64,000 nucleotides of DNA, taken from Siphonodentalium dalli. Lineage: Eukaryota; Mollusca; Scaphopoda; Gadilida; Siphonodentaliidae. A program made the position numbers and the translations under genes. Location of the stretch: positions 120,974,754-121,038,753 of the forward strand of contig CP136061.1 of the NCBI GenBank assembly GCA_032622095.1, written 5' to 3'. The notes beneath the pieces were generated by a model, which had not been told where the DNA came from, did no database searches, and worked only from the letters and a program-made list of their open reading frames with translations. This document shows positions 32,405-43,020 of this stretch, piece by piece; the stretch's first letter is position 1; each line of letters opens with the position of its first letter.

Positions 32405-33940
32405 CAGGGGGGGGGGGGGGGGGTCGGAAAAATTTCCAGGCACGTATGATCATTTTAATTTTTTCCGGCCTCGGGGGACCCACCAACCCAATTTCTTCCG
32501 TTTCCGGCCTTTTTTTCCAGGCAATTTTGGACACCCACCCTCTTTTTTCCGTTTCAGGAATTTTTTTCCGGCCAGTTTTGGATACCCACCCCCCTAAATT
32601 TGAGAAAATTATCAACTGAGCAACCAAATAGCTGATTATCCTGCATTATCATAATTTATTGCGCGATATTTGAATAGAACAGTGCATAATGAGATAACGA
32701 TACTATTTGAATTTATCATATAAGTGTCATTAATCAAGAAATGTGGCAACATAATCACATTTCTAGGGATATATAGGCAGAGTGCCAAAGTTTTTTATTA
32801 ACATTCATTTTCATAATATATAGTCACATGATCTAGTCACATAATCACATTTGAGTATTCTACAGAATACATGGTACCGGTACAACAAATTTCAGATCAT
32901 TTGATATTTTGATATTTGCTATGTGATATACAGTAATGCCCTAATTAATTGACTCCATAACCACAGCAAAATAATGGGTAATTTTTCAGGATTTAGTTGG
33001 AAATATGGCTTGTTGTCATTCATCGGAAAGCTCTCCCCTGAAAAAATTACCCATTATTCTGCTGTGGTTATGGAGTCGTTTAATTAGTTCATTACTGTAT
33101 TGCTGGAACCAAATTGTTTATCAAAACATGTGGAAATACAACTGTTCATCCCAGTTTATCCCAGTTTGAAGAATAATGCTAATACCAAACACAACCATGA
33201 TATACCCGCGTGACTCTTCTTGGTGCATCTCAGAAACCAGAACTGAGGAAACATGTTATAGCGTGTAATGGCAGGCTGGTAGCCACTGCTTGAAGTAATA
33301 GGCTTCGTAATAATTGGGAATAATATGGATGGATAGCCCAATCTCACTTCTTTTTTGCTCACGATATCAGTGACGATAAAATCTTTGTTACTGTGATCAA
33401 CATTACAAGCTGATCCACATTAACTTGGAAAACAATTTGAAATTGTTCAAGCTGGCCCGGCTGGCCTTCAATTTATTTGTTAAGATTTTATGTTTTATGT
33501 TGTCAAAAGTCTATTTTATTCCATTATTTATTATATCTTTATTTCCATGTCTCATATGGTCAAATGTGCTTTCATTTTATTGCTTATTTTCAGCTGAGTT
33601 CTGCATAGTTATTCTTATTTTGTTGTATCAGTAGATGGAATCCTGATTAAATTTAATTTTCCAATAGCGCAGTTTCTAGTTCTATCAAGTTGAATTTGGG
33701 TTATTGTTGGCCATTGTGCAACTGATCCAACTACTGATAACCTCTATATATAGTATAGCATTACTATTAACTATATATGACCTGTTTCTGTTCAAAACAC
33801 ATCAAAATAAGACTCAATAGCAGGAATGGAAAACAAATTTGGCACATGTAAAAAACAGCTTTTTGGACCCGAGAGACACCCACCCACCCACCCCATCATA
33901 CGTGCCTGGAATTTTTTTCTGAACCCCCCCCCCCCCCCCT
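32405..33940. mobile_element. hAT-like element with poly(G)/poly(C) ends
   Basis: Begins CAGGGG..., a run of about 17 G, then TCGGAAAAATTTCCAGG and CACGTATGATC. It ends with the inverse (GATCATACGTGCC-like, GGAATTTTTTTCTGAA, C run). Flanked by the 8-bp duplication GCTGGACT at 32397-32404 and 33941-33948. Uninterrupted sites of the same sequence exist at about 32044 and 34242. The interior has no transposase, and includes foldback form B (32930-33099). The ORF at 33425-33634 is a low-complexity hydrophobic frame, not a gene. Confidence 0.88.
32930..33099. mobile_element. Foldback element F, deletion form B
   Basis: Outer arms ACAGTAATG..CTAATTAA, GACTCCATAACCACAGC and AATAATGGGTAATTTTTCAGG are present on both sides. 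The inner stem GGCTTGTTGTCATTCATCGG is present only on the left. It is complementary to the deletion in form A at 11985-12143. Confidence 0.85.
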
Positions 33941-34509
33941 GCTGGACTTGGAAAATTTAGCCACGGCGCTGGACTTAGAAAATTTCGCCTTCAATATTAA
34001 GGTGCCGAAGGGAAGTGGCATTGTTTATGGCTGGATTGAGCTGAAATTTGGTATGTTTGATACTTTCCATAAGAGAATCAAGCAAACTAACGGTCAGCTT
34101 CGAGAAATTACTCGATCTATAGGTTTGAATTTCAATCTGAATTTCAATCTGGGCGAATTTCGATCTGGATTGAAGTTAGAAATTCAGATTGAAATTCGAC
34201 CCCCACTTTTTTTTGTGATTTTTTTCACTTTTTCTGAGATACTGCTGGGCTTGGAAAATTTAGCCACGACGCTGGACGTAGAAAATTTGGCCTTCAATAT
34301 TAAGGTGCCGAATGGAAGTGGCATTGTTTATGGCTGGATTGAGCTGAAATTTGGCATGTTTGATACTTTCCATAAGAGAATCAAGCAAACTAACGCTCAG
34401 CTTCGAGAAATTACTCGATCTATAGGTTTGAATTTCAATCTGAATTTCGAACTTCAATCCAGAATGAAATTCGCCCAGATTAAAATTCAGATTGAATCCT
34501 TACTCTAAA

Positions 34510-34770
34510 ATGGGCCAGAACTCAGTAAAACTTATTCGAAACAAACCCTTAGTATAGACCTGTATTTGGCACTAAACAGCTAACATACACATTTCCTTCA
34601 GACCAAACAGCCCAATTTAAATATTTTATCGAGAAATCTCAAATTTGGAAAATTTTAAGTAAAAAGGGTCATAACTTAGTAAAAAATGATTCGGACCGAA
34701 CCCATTTTCGAACTTGAATTGTATTTACGCACTGAACATATTTATAAGATATTTAACTCTTTAGTTCCCA
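34510..34770 (+). repeat. Two diverged direct repeats of about 155 bp
   Basis: GGGCCAGAACTCAGTAAAACT (about 34512) recurs as GGGTCATAACTTAGTAAAAA (about 34667). Each is followed by ATTCG, then a CGAAC/GAAAC stretch and TGTATTT.GCACT. Non-coding and old. Confidence 0.6.
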
Positions 34771-36630
34771 CACTAGCTGTATAAGCCACCCCTTCATCTC
34801 CCTGCAGCTATAACATAATACCGACGGTGTGTTCCCGGGCATATATCAAGTACCAGACGCTATTTCCCCATAAGTTTTGGCTTGTCAGAAAGTATCCCGT
34901 TGCTCCATAAATGGTAGTAAACCTGTTACTGTGTTGACGCAGTGAAGGTAGGCTGTTGGAGTGACAGCTCCAACTGGGGATCATGACCGTAAGCCGGGAC
35001 GTGTGTCGTAATATGAGAAAATCGACACCTGTGTATAAGAGCCCTGGGCAAGCAAGTATCTTCGACATTTCTGTTGGGATTAGTTCAATATCAGTATATC
35101 AAACTATATGTATTGTGCGTTTCGTCAGCTCTGAAATGTTTCTTTTAATATTCCATACAAAATCTCATCATTTACTCAGATTACATGGGTTGAAGTGACC
35201 ACGACGTGTTTGCACACGAATGTCACATTGTGACAATAAAATAGGTCTTATACAAATGATCCTTGTTCAGGATTTAGACTCGTCTTATTTTGGAAAGTCA
35301 CCAACTCCCAAAAGTATTTTGTAAACAATTCAAAGCAAATGTGTTTTGTTTTCTTCTCATAATTAATACCAGAAATATCTCATGATATGGCTTAAGGGCT
35401 TAATTTCGCGACCAACTTGTCGTCAACGCATGTACATTGTTTCTGGCGATAATGAGTTTCTGTTGTTACGGCCAGAACAAATGTATTTCCGCTGGCGAAA
35501 AGTGCAGCTAGTCGGTCGCGAAAATAATCAAATATATTTGTCCGGTATCAATTCAGAACGCTAGATATCCTCTATTTCGTTCAGCCAAAATAACGCGACG
35601 AAATTCAAGTAAGGTTTTAAAATATATTTTCAGAATAGTGATGTTTGTGATTGTTTATTACTATAAACTAACATGCAAATGTAACAGTTAACAGAAATAT
35701 AGAACATACACATACAATTCAATTATAATTATTATTCATTGGTAATTCGCTGTACATACATAAGTATGTTCCGCTTCCAGAGTGCGTAATGCTTACGTGT
35801 ATATACCGCACGGCTTCTGATTTATTAGCACAAATCAATGGTAATCGTGATGCAGGCTAGATCATAGGTATACGTGTATGTCATTGGTTTTATGGCGCGT
35901 TGTCTAATTACTCAATATCAACTTTGATTTCGACGTCGAAAACACCTATTATATAACACGTCGTGCTTGGAAGTTCATATTCGTGCAAACACTGTATGGC
36001 ATCACCATTTAAAATTTATCCGCATTATATAATATAAGAGAAATTTGAAACAATCCATATACGGGTATATAGGTGTACGATTACACATTATTTTATCACA
36101 TACGTCAGAAACACCAGAAACATATACCAACATTATCAGAAAAAGGACCGCACAATGTACACATTGTATTGATATAGATATTTCCTTTTACTCAAAAACC
36201 AAACATGTTTGAGAAAATAGTTTGTGAACTCTTCGATCAAGCAAATTGTAACATAACGTCCGACTGAAACATGCATGTAACACCAGCCATTTAATGTTAA
36301 GCGGTTTGAAACAATAATACATAACTGTAGCTGAGCTGTCGCGTGTCCACCCCTGGTCAAGTGGGCATGCTAATATACTATGATGCCGGTGGTCATGTTG
36401 AATTGCTATGATGCGGGTAGGTCAAACTAATTCCGTTACGAAAAAGTACCGTTATTTTTCTAAAGTTGTAATTTTCAAGGTGATTGGATAACTAGAGCGA
36501 TTTGATAAAACAAAAACATTCAAGAACATATATATTTTTGAAAAAATATAATAATAACTGCGCTGGTGTTTCTAAAACGACGCAAATAGCGATCTTGGTT
36601 ATAGTCGATTTTCAACTAATGCAACCATTA
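34771..36630. other. No gene; one small hairpin element
   Basis: At 35401-35526 the ends ATTTCGCGACCAACT and ATTTTCGCGACCGACT are inverted, suggesting a short MITE. The ORFs at 34808-35068 (minus) and 34983-35198 (plus) overlap on opposite strands and match no family that I know. Confidence 0.4.
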
Positions 36631-36634
36631 TTAA

Positions 36635-37177
36635 AGTCACGGGCGACATCCGTTGCAGAAATATTTATATTTGTTCAAATCGGCATCAACAGAATGAACG
36701 CCAACATACATGTATATACGCCCGTGTCTTTAATTATTATAACCAATGCCGTGTACTGATATATCATGTATATACAGTTCAACTCATATGCCAAACATAA
36801 TCAGCGCGTAAATAGTGTATTGTCGTCAAGACGTACAATGGTGTACGTAAATAACATAACAGACCGAAATTCTATTGGTTATTCATACAAAAATGATATA
36901 AACGCTCTTTATTATTTCCCTATCAGGAAAACAGTAACAAACAACGCGCTTTATGTGTGTCATATCCAGATCTAAACAAAAGCAATGAAACGTAATTTGT
37001 TTGCTTTTGTTTACATAACAAAGGGGAACAAATTGACAATAACATACCGTTTATGCCATATTTCTGATTGGTATAAGAACAAGGTATGTCCATATCTTAC
37101 TATTCCTTCTGTTTATGGTGGTTTTTCAAGGATATGAATGTTTAACACCATACCCACCGCGAACGCCGCCCGTATCT
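36635..37177 (-). mobile_element. Array-type TTAA MITE, single copy with rearranged interior
   Basis: Flanked by TTAA at 36631-36634 and 37178-37181. Ends are AGTCACGGGCGACATCCG and, inward from the right, AGATACGGGCGGCGTTCG. The order of motifs matches the reverse of a satellite monomer core, including GTAATCAGCGCG-type, AAACGCTCTTTATT and TTTATGCCATATTTCTG. It also contains, in the opposite orientation, a short piece (about 36719-36765) of the monomer's MITE/flank junction, reading CGCCCGTGTCTTTAATTATT. Confidence 0.85.
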
Positions 37178-37181
37178 TTAA

Positions 37182-37424
37182 AAATATTTCGCAATAAATT
37201 TGTTTTTGAATGTTATAATTTGGTTTGAAATAATAGTGGAGTCAAATCGTGCATTTCACCAAATTTGAAATGATATCATGAAATGTGTTGCGTGAACAAT
37301 TAATATAATTTGATAGTTTGAATGTTAACTGAGTATAGCAATATACAGTAGATACACATTGGGTTCTCTGTGATGTCCATGCATTATATATCTCATAACC
37401 ATAATTCATAATTGTTCGGAACGT
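37182..37424. other. 3' flank of the piggyBac relic
   Basis: AT-rich spacer between the MITE and the transposase. I could not find a convincing inverted terminal repeat for the autonomous element here. Confidence 0.4.
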
Positions 37425-39098
37425 TCAACTACAATGATACTTGAAATGGCAACCGTCCTTACATAGATGAACATTGGAGAGTTTGCAACCAAATACAGTT
37501 TCTTTTCTTTCTTATGAGTTCAGATGAACCCGACATCGGTTCTTGCGTCCCATGTGTGTGGACACGTGTCCGTTTGAGTTTTCTTGTGATATATTGAGGG
37601 CACGTGGCTCTTCTTGTGCTTTGAGTTTTCTAGAAGAATATCCTGCAATCAGTTGATGAGCCAGTTCAATCCTAAAATCCATATGCGTGAACACCTTCTT
37701 AGAATTATGTCTCTTTGATGTTTCTTTGAACAAGATGAAACTGTTAACTATTGATGAATTGGCGACCAACCAGAATATGCATTTCCATGCTTTTATCCTT
37801 TCGCGACCGAGGAGATACGTCATCCTCAACTGATCATGTTTGTCAACACCATTCATGTACTTGTTGTAAATGAATATGCTCATCGGCTGAGTCACTTCAA
37901 AAATTGTTTTTCCCTGGCGCCGATTAGCCATGATATCTGTCGTTGGGTCAGTCATCGTGCTAAGGGTGAACACTTGTTTCTTGTCCTGCCATACCGTTGC
38001 CGTGAGAAATTCGCCATCCTGCCTAGTGTTATAGTCACCTCGATTCATTTTCTTCAGTCGCTGTAAATCCTTCGGGAATCCTTTCCTGTTCTGCCAAACG
38101 GTGCCACACGAGTAAAACCCATCGTTTAGTAAGTCCTGCATGAGGTGCACACTCGTAAAATAGTTATCAAAGAACAAACAGTAATTTTTGTCACACAAAT
38201 CCGATGACAATGACGTAACCACATCATACCCGAGACCTTTTCCAGACGGTTTGAAATAATGCTTTCCGAGGTATACTTCAAAGTTTAACAGGTAGGCATT
38301 GGTGGCATCGTACATCATCCATATTTTGATCCCTCGTTTTATTGGTTTTGCCGGCATGTATTGCTTGTAGGAGATGCTTGTCCATTTTATCATTCCTTCG
38401 TCGACAGATATATATTGTGAAGGCAAGTAACACGATTTCAATGTTGTTACTGAGGAGTCGATGATGTCGCGAACCTTATATAGTGGATCGTACGAATCTG
38501 TCCCTTTAGCAGGTTCGCTCTCTCGGTCACTGACGTGGAAGTATTCTGTGATTTTTTCAAATCTGCGCCGATTCATAACTTTGCTGATGCCGGCGTTTCA
38601 GATAAACTCATCATGTGACCAGTACTGCTTGTATGAGGGAAGGTCATTCACACCCATCATGATGTTCATACCGATGTACGCACGAAGTTCTAGTTCCGAA
38701 ATATCAGACCAGTATTTATCAGTCTCGCCCTTTTCTTCCATTTTCCATTTGGCATAGTTGTTAGTATGCCTGGCTATTTCGGCATACTTCGATGGCGAGA
38801 ACATAAAATTGAAATATTCCAAAGCTGTTGCTGTATCAGTATCGAATTCATCTGGTATAACTGGCCCTGTCCTTTGGGTAAATGGCTGAAGTGATACCTT
38901 TCGAAGTTTATTTGACCAGCCAATCGGGTTATTATTCAAGCTGCTATCATCGATGGAGGTCACATTGTCGCTGGTAGCAGGGGCAGAGTAATCGTCGTCT
39001 GAATCTTCTGATGACGAGGAACCGCAATCTCCGCTAAAATCGCTATCATCTCCTATTAACATGTCGATCACTTGCTGTTTCGAAAATGTTGCAGCCAT
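37425..39098 (-). pseudogene. piggyBac-family transposase, full length, two in-frame stops
   Basis: A 557-residue reading frame for a DDE transposase of the DDE_Tnp_1_7 (piggyBac) family, which cuts and pastes DNA at TTAA. From the start ATG (39096-39098): an acidic serine-rich N-terminus; a GWSNKL..KVSLQPF block; the YKQYWSHDEF region; catalytic aspartates in SVDEG (about residue 233), FFDNYFTS (about 311) and GVDKHDQ (about 419 and 422). A cysteine-rich tail reads KNRCRV, then ETVFGCKL, HLCKDGCHFKYHC. Two nonsense codons break it: TGA at 38598-38600 and TAA at 37512-37514, just before the last 28 codons. No frameshifts. One expected tail cysteine appears as serine (KLSN). The triad is intact, so inactivation looks recent. 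Confidence 0.93.
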
Positions 39099-39819
39099 GT
39101 TGTTCGTAAATACTTAGAATGGTACCCAAGTAACACAGCATGTGTCGCGCGCGATGCACACGGTGCCACGTTTATTGTTATTAGATAGGCAAATAACGAG
39201 TTGACATAACCGGGTGGTCTCGATTAGAAACATAGCAAAAGCGGGGGGCATAGGGGCGAACTCATTAGTACAGTCTGGGCCTAGTGTGGCGCTCTATGGC
39301 GCTTGTGGGGAAGTCTGGTAACGCGCTCTTATGCGCGTCTAGGGATATGTTGCGAGGCGTCCACATGCGCTTATGTGGAAATAGTGCAAAAGCGTCCAGG
39401 GACGCTTATGGGGAGTAAAGAGATAAAACATGCGCAGAAAATTAATACAATTTTAACGTTACTAAAGTTATCGTTCGCAAACCAAAATGCGCATGCACGG
39501 ACGAAATGACGCACACTCGGACAGACGCTGTTGGTTTTCGTAGTTTTCCTGGGACAAATATAACTTTGGCATAATGCTCATGTTGAGCCATATCCAAATT
39601 AAATCGGTCAATGGTTCACCACACAGTTCGGATGGAAGTGCAACAAGGGCTTTCATGATAACGGATACTGTTTATTTCCCATTTTATCTCTGGTGCCATA
39701 TCAGGATTAGTGAACATTCATCATTATCGGTGTCCTGTCTACGTCATAATTCAGAAACCCCTCATATGCCACAAAGTAGTCTAGTCATGTCATGAGATAG
39801 AAGCTATCCAGTTCTACGT
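39099..39819. other. 5' flank of the piggyBac relic with short CGCTTATG motifs
   Basis: GC-richer than its surroundings. The motif GCGCTTATG, or a one-base variant, recurs at about 39299, 39326, 39367 and 39403 with GTGG or GGGG after it. Such subterminal motifs can be transposase-binding sites, but this is only an inference. Terminal repeats were not identified. Confidence 0.35.
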
Positions 39820-39823
39820 TTAA

Positions 39824-40268
39824 AGGTATGGGAGGCCTTGGCGGTGGGTATTCTGTCAAAATGTTTCCACCCGTCAAAAACCGGCACAAACAGAAAGAAC
39901 ATCAAAATGTAGACATATGTTTGACCATTGTTATGTAAAAAAAAAGCATAAACAGTTACTTTTCTGGTGTTTGTTTATATTATTATGGTAAACATAAAGA
40001 GCGTTCTTTGTTGGTGAATTCCTGATATGGAACTAATAAAGAGCGTTTATACCATTTGTGTGTGATTAGCCAGCAGCATTGTGCTGTCTTCTGTAACACA
40101 ACCAGGCTCTTGTTCAGATAAAATATAGTAGATCTTTATGATAACATACTGTTGTTTACGCGATTGTCATGGTATATATGCATTGAACACTAAGCGTGTT
40201 AATGTTTTTCTGTTTACGGTGTTTGGAACAGATATGAATATTTTCGACAATTAAGGCCTCCCGTGCCT
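39824..40268 (+). mobile_element. TTAA MITE, full copy beside the transposase
   Basis: 445 bp between TTAA at 39820-39823 and 40269-40272. Ends AGGTATGGGAGGCCTTG and AGGCACGGGAGGCCTTAA reading inward. Interior motifs CATAAAGAGCGTTCTTTG and AATAAAGAGCGTTTATAC. It is the same family as 2955-3446 and 60302-60795, in the opposite orientation. Confidence 0.9.
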
Positions 40269-40272
40269 TTAA

Positions 40273-41795
40273 GTTATTTGATTATATGTTATGTAAGTCG
40301 TCATCATTGTTTTTTTTTTTTATAAAATCGTCATCATTGTTATATTTTCATTTTGTTCTGATGATAATCCATGTTCAATAAACATCTGAATTTGAATTGA
40401 TGTCCAGATATCTTGTCATGGTACTCTGACAAAACCCCCTCAGGAAGAAAACAAACAGTAGGACAAACCTTTTGGGACCAAACGACATTATTACAAAACG
40501 CCCTCGGTTGATATAAGTTATCTGGTTGAGGGAGAAAACAAATAACTTGCATTTGGCGTCGTCCGGCAAAACATGTTCTCTGGTGCATATCTTGGTCGGA
40601 TTTTGTCGTTAAATAATTTAGCACGGGATACAATCCATACAATTGGGACATTGGTCATGGCATGGTACATGGAAGTTGACATCAGCATGTTTATAGGGAC
40701 AAGCACATTTGGTATAATTCGGCCAAAATAAATCATTAACCAAATGATGCAATACCGGTAAATGCTCTCGTGCAGAATAGACATGTATGTATATACAGGT
40801 GTTCCAATCTCGGTAGCTCGAGCGAGAACAGCATTGTTAACCTACGGCCGGTTCTGCCAAGTGCGCAACATAAACATGACACGGACCGCACCTCCCCAAG
40901 CTGCCTTCATAAGGACAATATAATATCATGCAGCCAATTGCCCTGTATGCATTTGTTGGCAATCAGGCAAGTTGTTAGCTAAAGCGGAAATGAATATATT
41001 AACCAGTGCACATGGACTTGCAACGCGCTCCGCTCCCATTCCATGCATCCAAACGGCCTCTATGCGCTGTCCCTATTATACATGTACTCGGATAGAGGCA
41101 GTTTGGATGCACGTTTTACGTTAATAGTACGGTAGTATTATTAAAGTCAAGGGGATCGATACAATACCCCCGTTTACCATCACTAGAAAATCTGACAAAT
41201 TTAGCCCATTTATCCAACAATGGCATCTTTATCGCCATGGGTGGGTCGGCGATTGATTCTTTCATTTTAAACCATACATGTACAAACGCTCATCAATTTC
41301 ATTTCTATATGCAAGCATTTAGTATTTTCTTCTGAATATTGTCTCCCAACAGCGTCAAAAAGCAAGGTCTGGGTGGCGCAAACGATGTGGCCCGGCACGC
41401 ATCCAGCTTATTATAATTACAAAACGATCGAACAATCAACTAAAACGTTTAGCGCTCAATGATCACTTGTTGTCTGATAATGTATCTATGCACACGTCGT
41501 CATTATCTATTTTTAACAACCAAATTAGAGGGTAATTATGAAATATTCATTGTTGTTTGAACTCTCCATCGCGATTCGCGATCGCATCTACAAACAACTC
41601 GACATATGAAGCTGGGTGTGTTCATTTGCTACAATGAGTATATGACTGAACAAAGACACACAACCCCTCCCCCACACGTTTCAAACGAAAACATTGTCCC
41701 GTTATAAATGTCCTTAAAGTGTTTGTCGGAAAGTGTCATATGCCATGAAGACATGTAAATAAACGACGAATGGAGATATCGTACGTTGATAACTG
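40273..41795. other. No gene; one short hairpin
   Basis: GCATCCAAAC.GCCTCTAT (41047-41066) is inverted at about 41093-41112. The overlapping minus ORFs at 40340-40784 match no family. Otherwise featureless up to the array edge. Confidence 0.4.
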
Positions 41796-43020
41796 CTTAT
41801 TGCTATATTAAAGATACGGGCGGCGTTGGCAGTGGGTATGCTGTTAAAATATTCACCTCCGTCAAAAACAGCCATAAACCTTTGGGAGACTCTTGAAATA
41901 ATCCGACCTTATGGAGAATCTCGATATATCATTTTCTATGCAACGCGTAGCTTCTGGGTAAGGTGAGGGCATTTGTTATTAATCGAAAAAATAAACATCT
42001 TTTATTGCTATATCAAAGATACGGGCGGTGTTGGCAATCATCGCACACATTGAAGACAGTATACTATTACACAATACACTATTTACGCCCCATTATGTTT
42101 GCATATGAACAATGCTTTAATATTCCATATGTTGATGGCGAGACATCTCGATATATCATTTTCTATGCAACGTAAAGCTTCTGGTTATGGTGAGAGCATT
42201 TCGTATCAAACGAACAAAAAATCTTTTATTGCTATATAAAAGATACGGCCAGTGTCGGCGGTGGGCATGCTACTAACATATTCACATCCGTCAAATGTGT
42301 TACGTAAACAAAAGCAAACAACGTTACCTTTCCTAGGTTTTATTTAGATCCGGATATGGTAAACATAAAGAGCGTTTTTTGTTACTACTTTCCTTATATG
42401 GAAATAATAAAGAGCGTTTATATAATGTTTGTGTGATTAACCACTATAATTGCGTTGTGTTATGTAAACAGAAGCAAAACTTCTGTAACACGAGCATGCT
42501 GTTGTTTACGCAATCACCGTACACATTGAGGACAATACACTATTCACGCGCTGATTACGTTTGCACATATGAACAAAACTGTACATATTTTAATATTCCA
42601 TCTGTTGGTGGCGATTTGACCACATAATATATTTCTGCAACGAACACCGCCCGTGCCTTTAATTATTATAACCAATGTCATGTACTGATATACATATACA
42701 TATAGCTAACAAAATTAACGACATTATGGAGACTCTTGAAATAATCCGACCTTAGGGAGACATCTCGATAAAGCTATATATATTTTAATATTCCATCTGT
42801 TGGTGGCGATTTGATCACATATGAATAGTTCTGCAACGAACGCCGCCCGTGCCTTAAATTATTATAACCAATACCATGTAATGATATACATATACCTAAC
42901 AACATGAAACGACATTCGGGAGACTCTTGAAATAATCCGACCTTATGCAGACATCTCAATATATCATTTTCCATGCAACGTGCAGCTTCTGGATATGGTG
43001 AGAGCATTTGGTATTAATAA
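41796..43020 (+). repeat. Eroded left edge of the satellite
   Basis: Monomers here are rearranged. The first MITE start (41811) jumps after about 75 bases into flank sequence. Another start (about 42006) jumps to the CGCACACATTGA region, and a third (about 42238) lacks the middle. Point differences are more frequent than further in. This is the usual look of an array margin. Confidence 0.8.

Larger units (their letters stand above)
31935..34505 (+). repeat. Tandem repeat of about 0.30-0.35 kb split by an insertion
   Basis: Units share CGACCCCCACTTTT, CTGCTGGACTTGGAAAATTT, GGCTGGATTGAGC and GAGAAATTACTCGATC. The CTGCTGG anchor occurs at 32044, 32395 (continuing after the insertion at 33939) and 34242, giving unit lengths of 351 and 303. 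Both are multiples of three, so one frame stays open (31975-32619, 33948-34508) and repeats ENLATALDLENFAFNIKV and KFGMFDTFHKRIKQTN. Differences between units change amino acids freely, so I do not call it a gene. Confidence 0.85.

Noticed and set aside
33425-33634. Hydrophobic 69-codon ORF
   Set aside because: Low-complexity T-rich DNA inside a hAT-like element gives such frames by chance.
37178-39823. The TTAA sites facing the piggyBac relic as its own element borders
   Set aside because: The spacing is suitable for a piggyBac element, but the sequences inside these TTAAs are not inverted repeats, and both TTAAs belong to the neighbouring MITEs.
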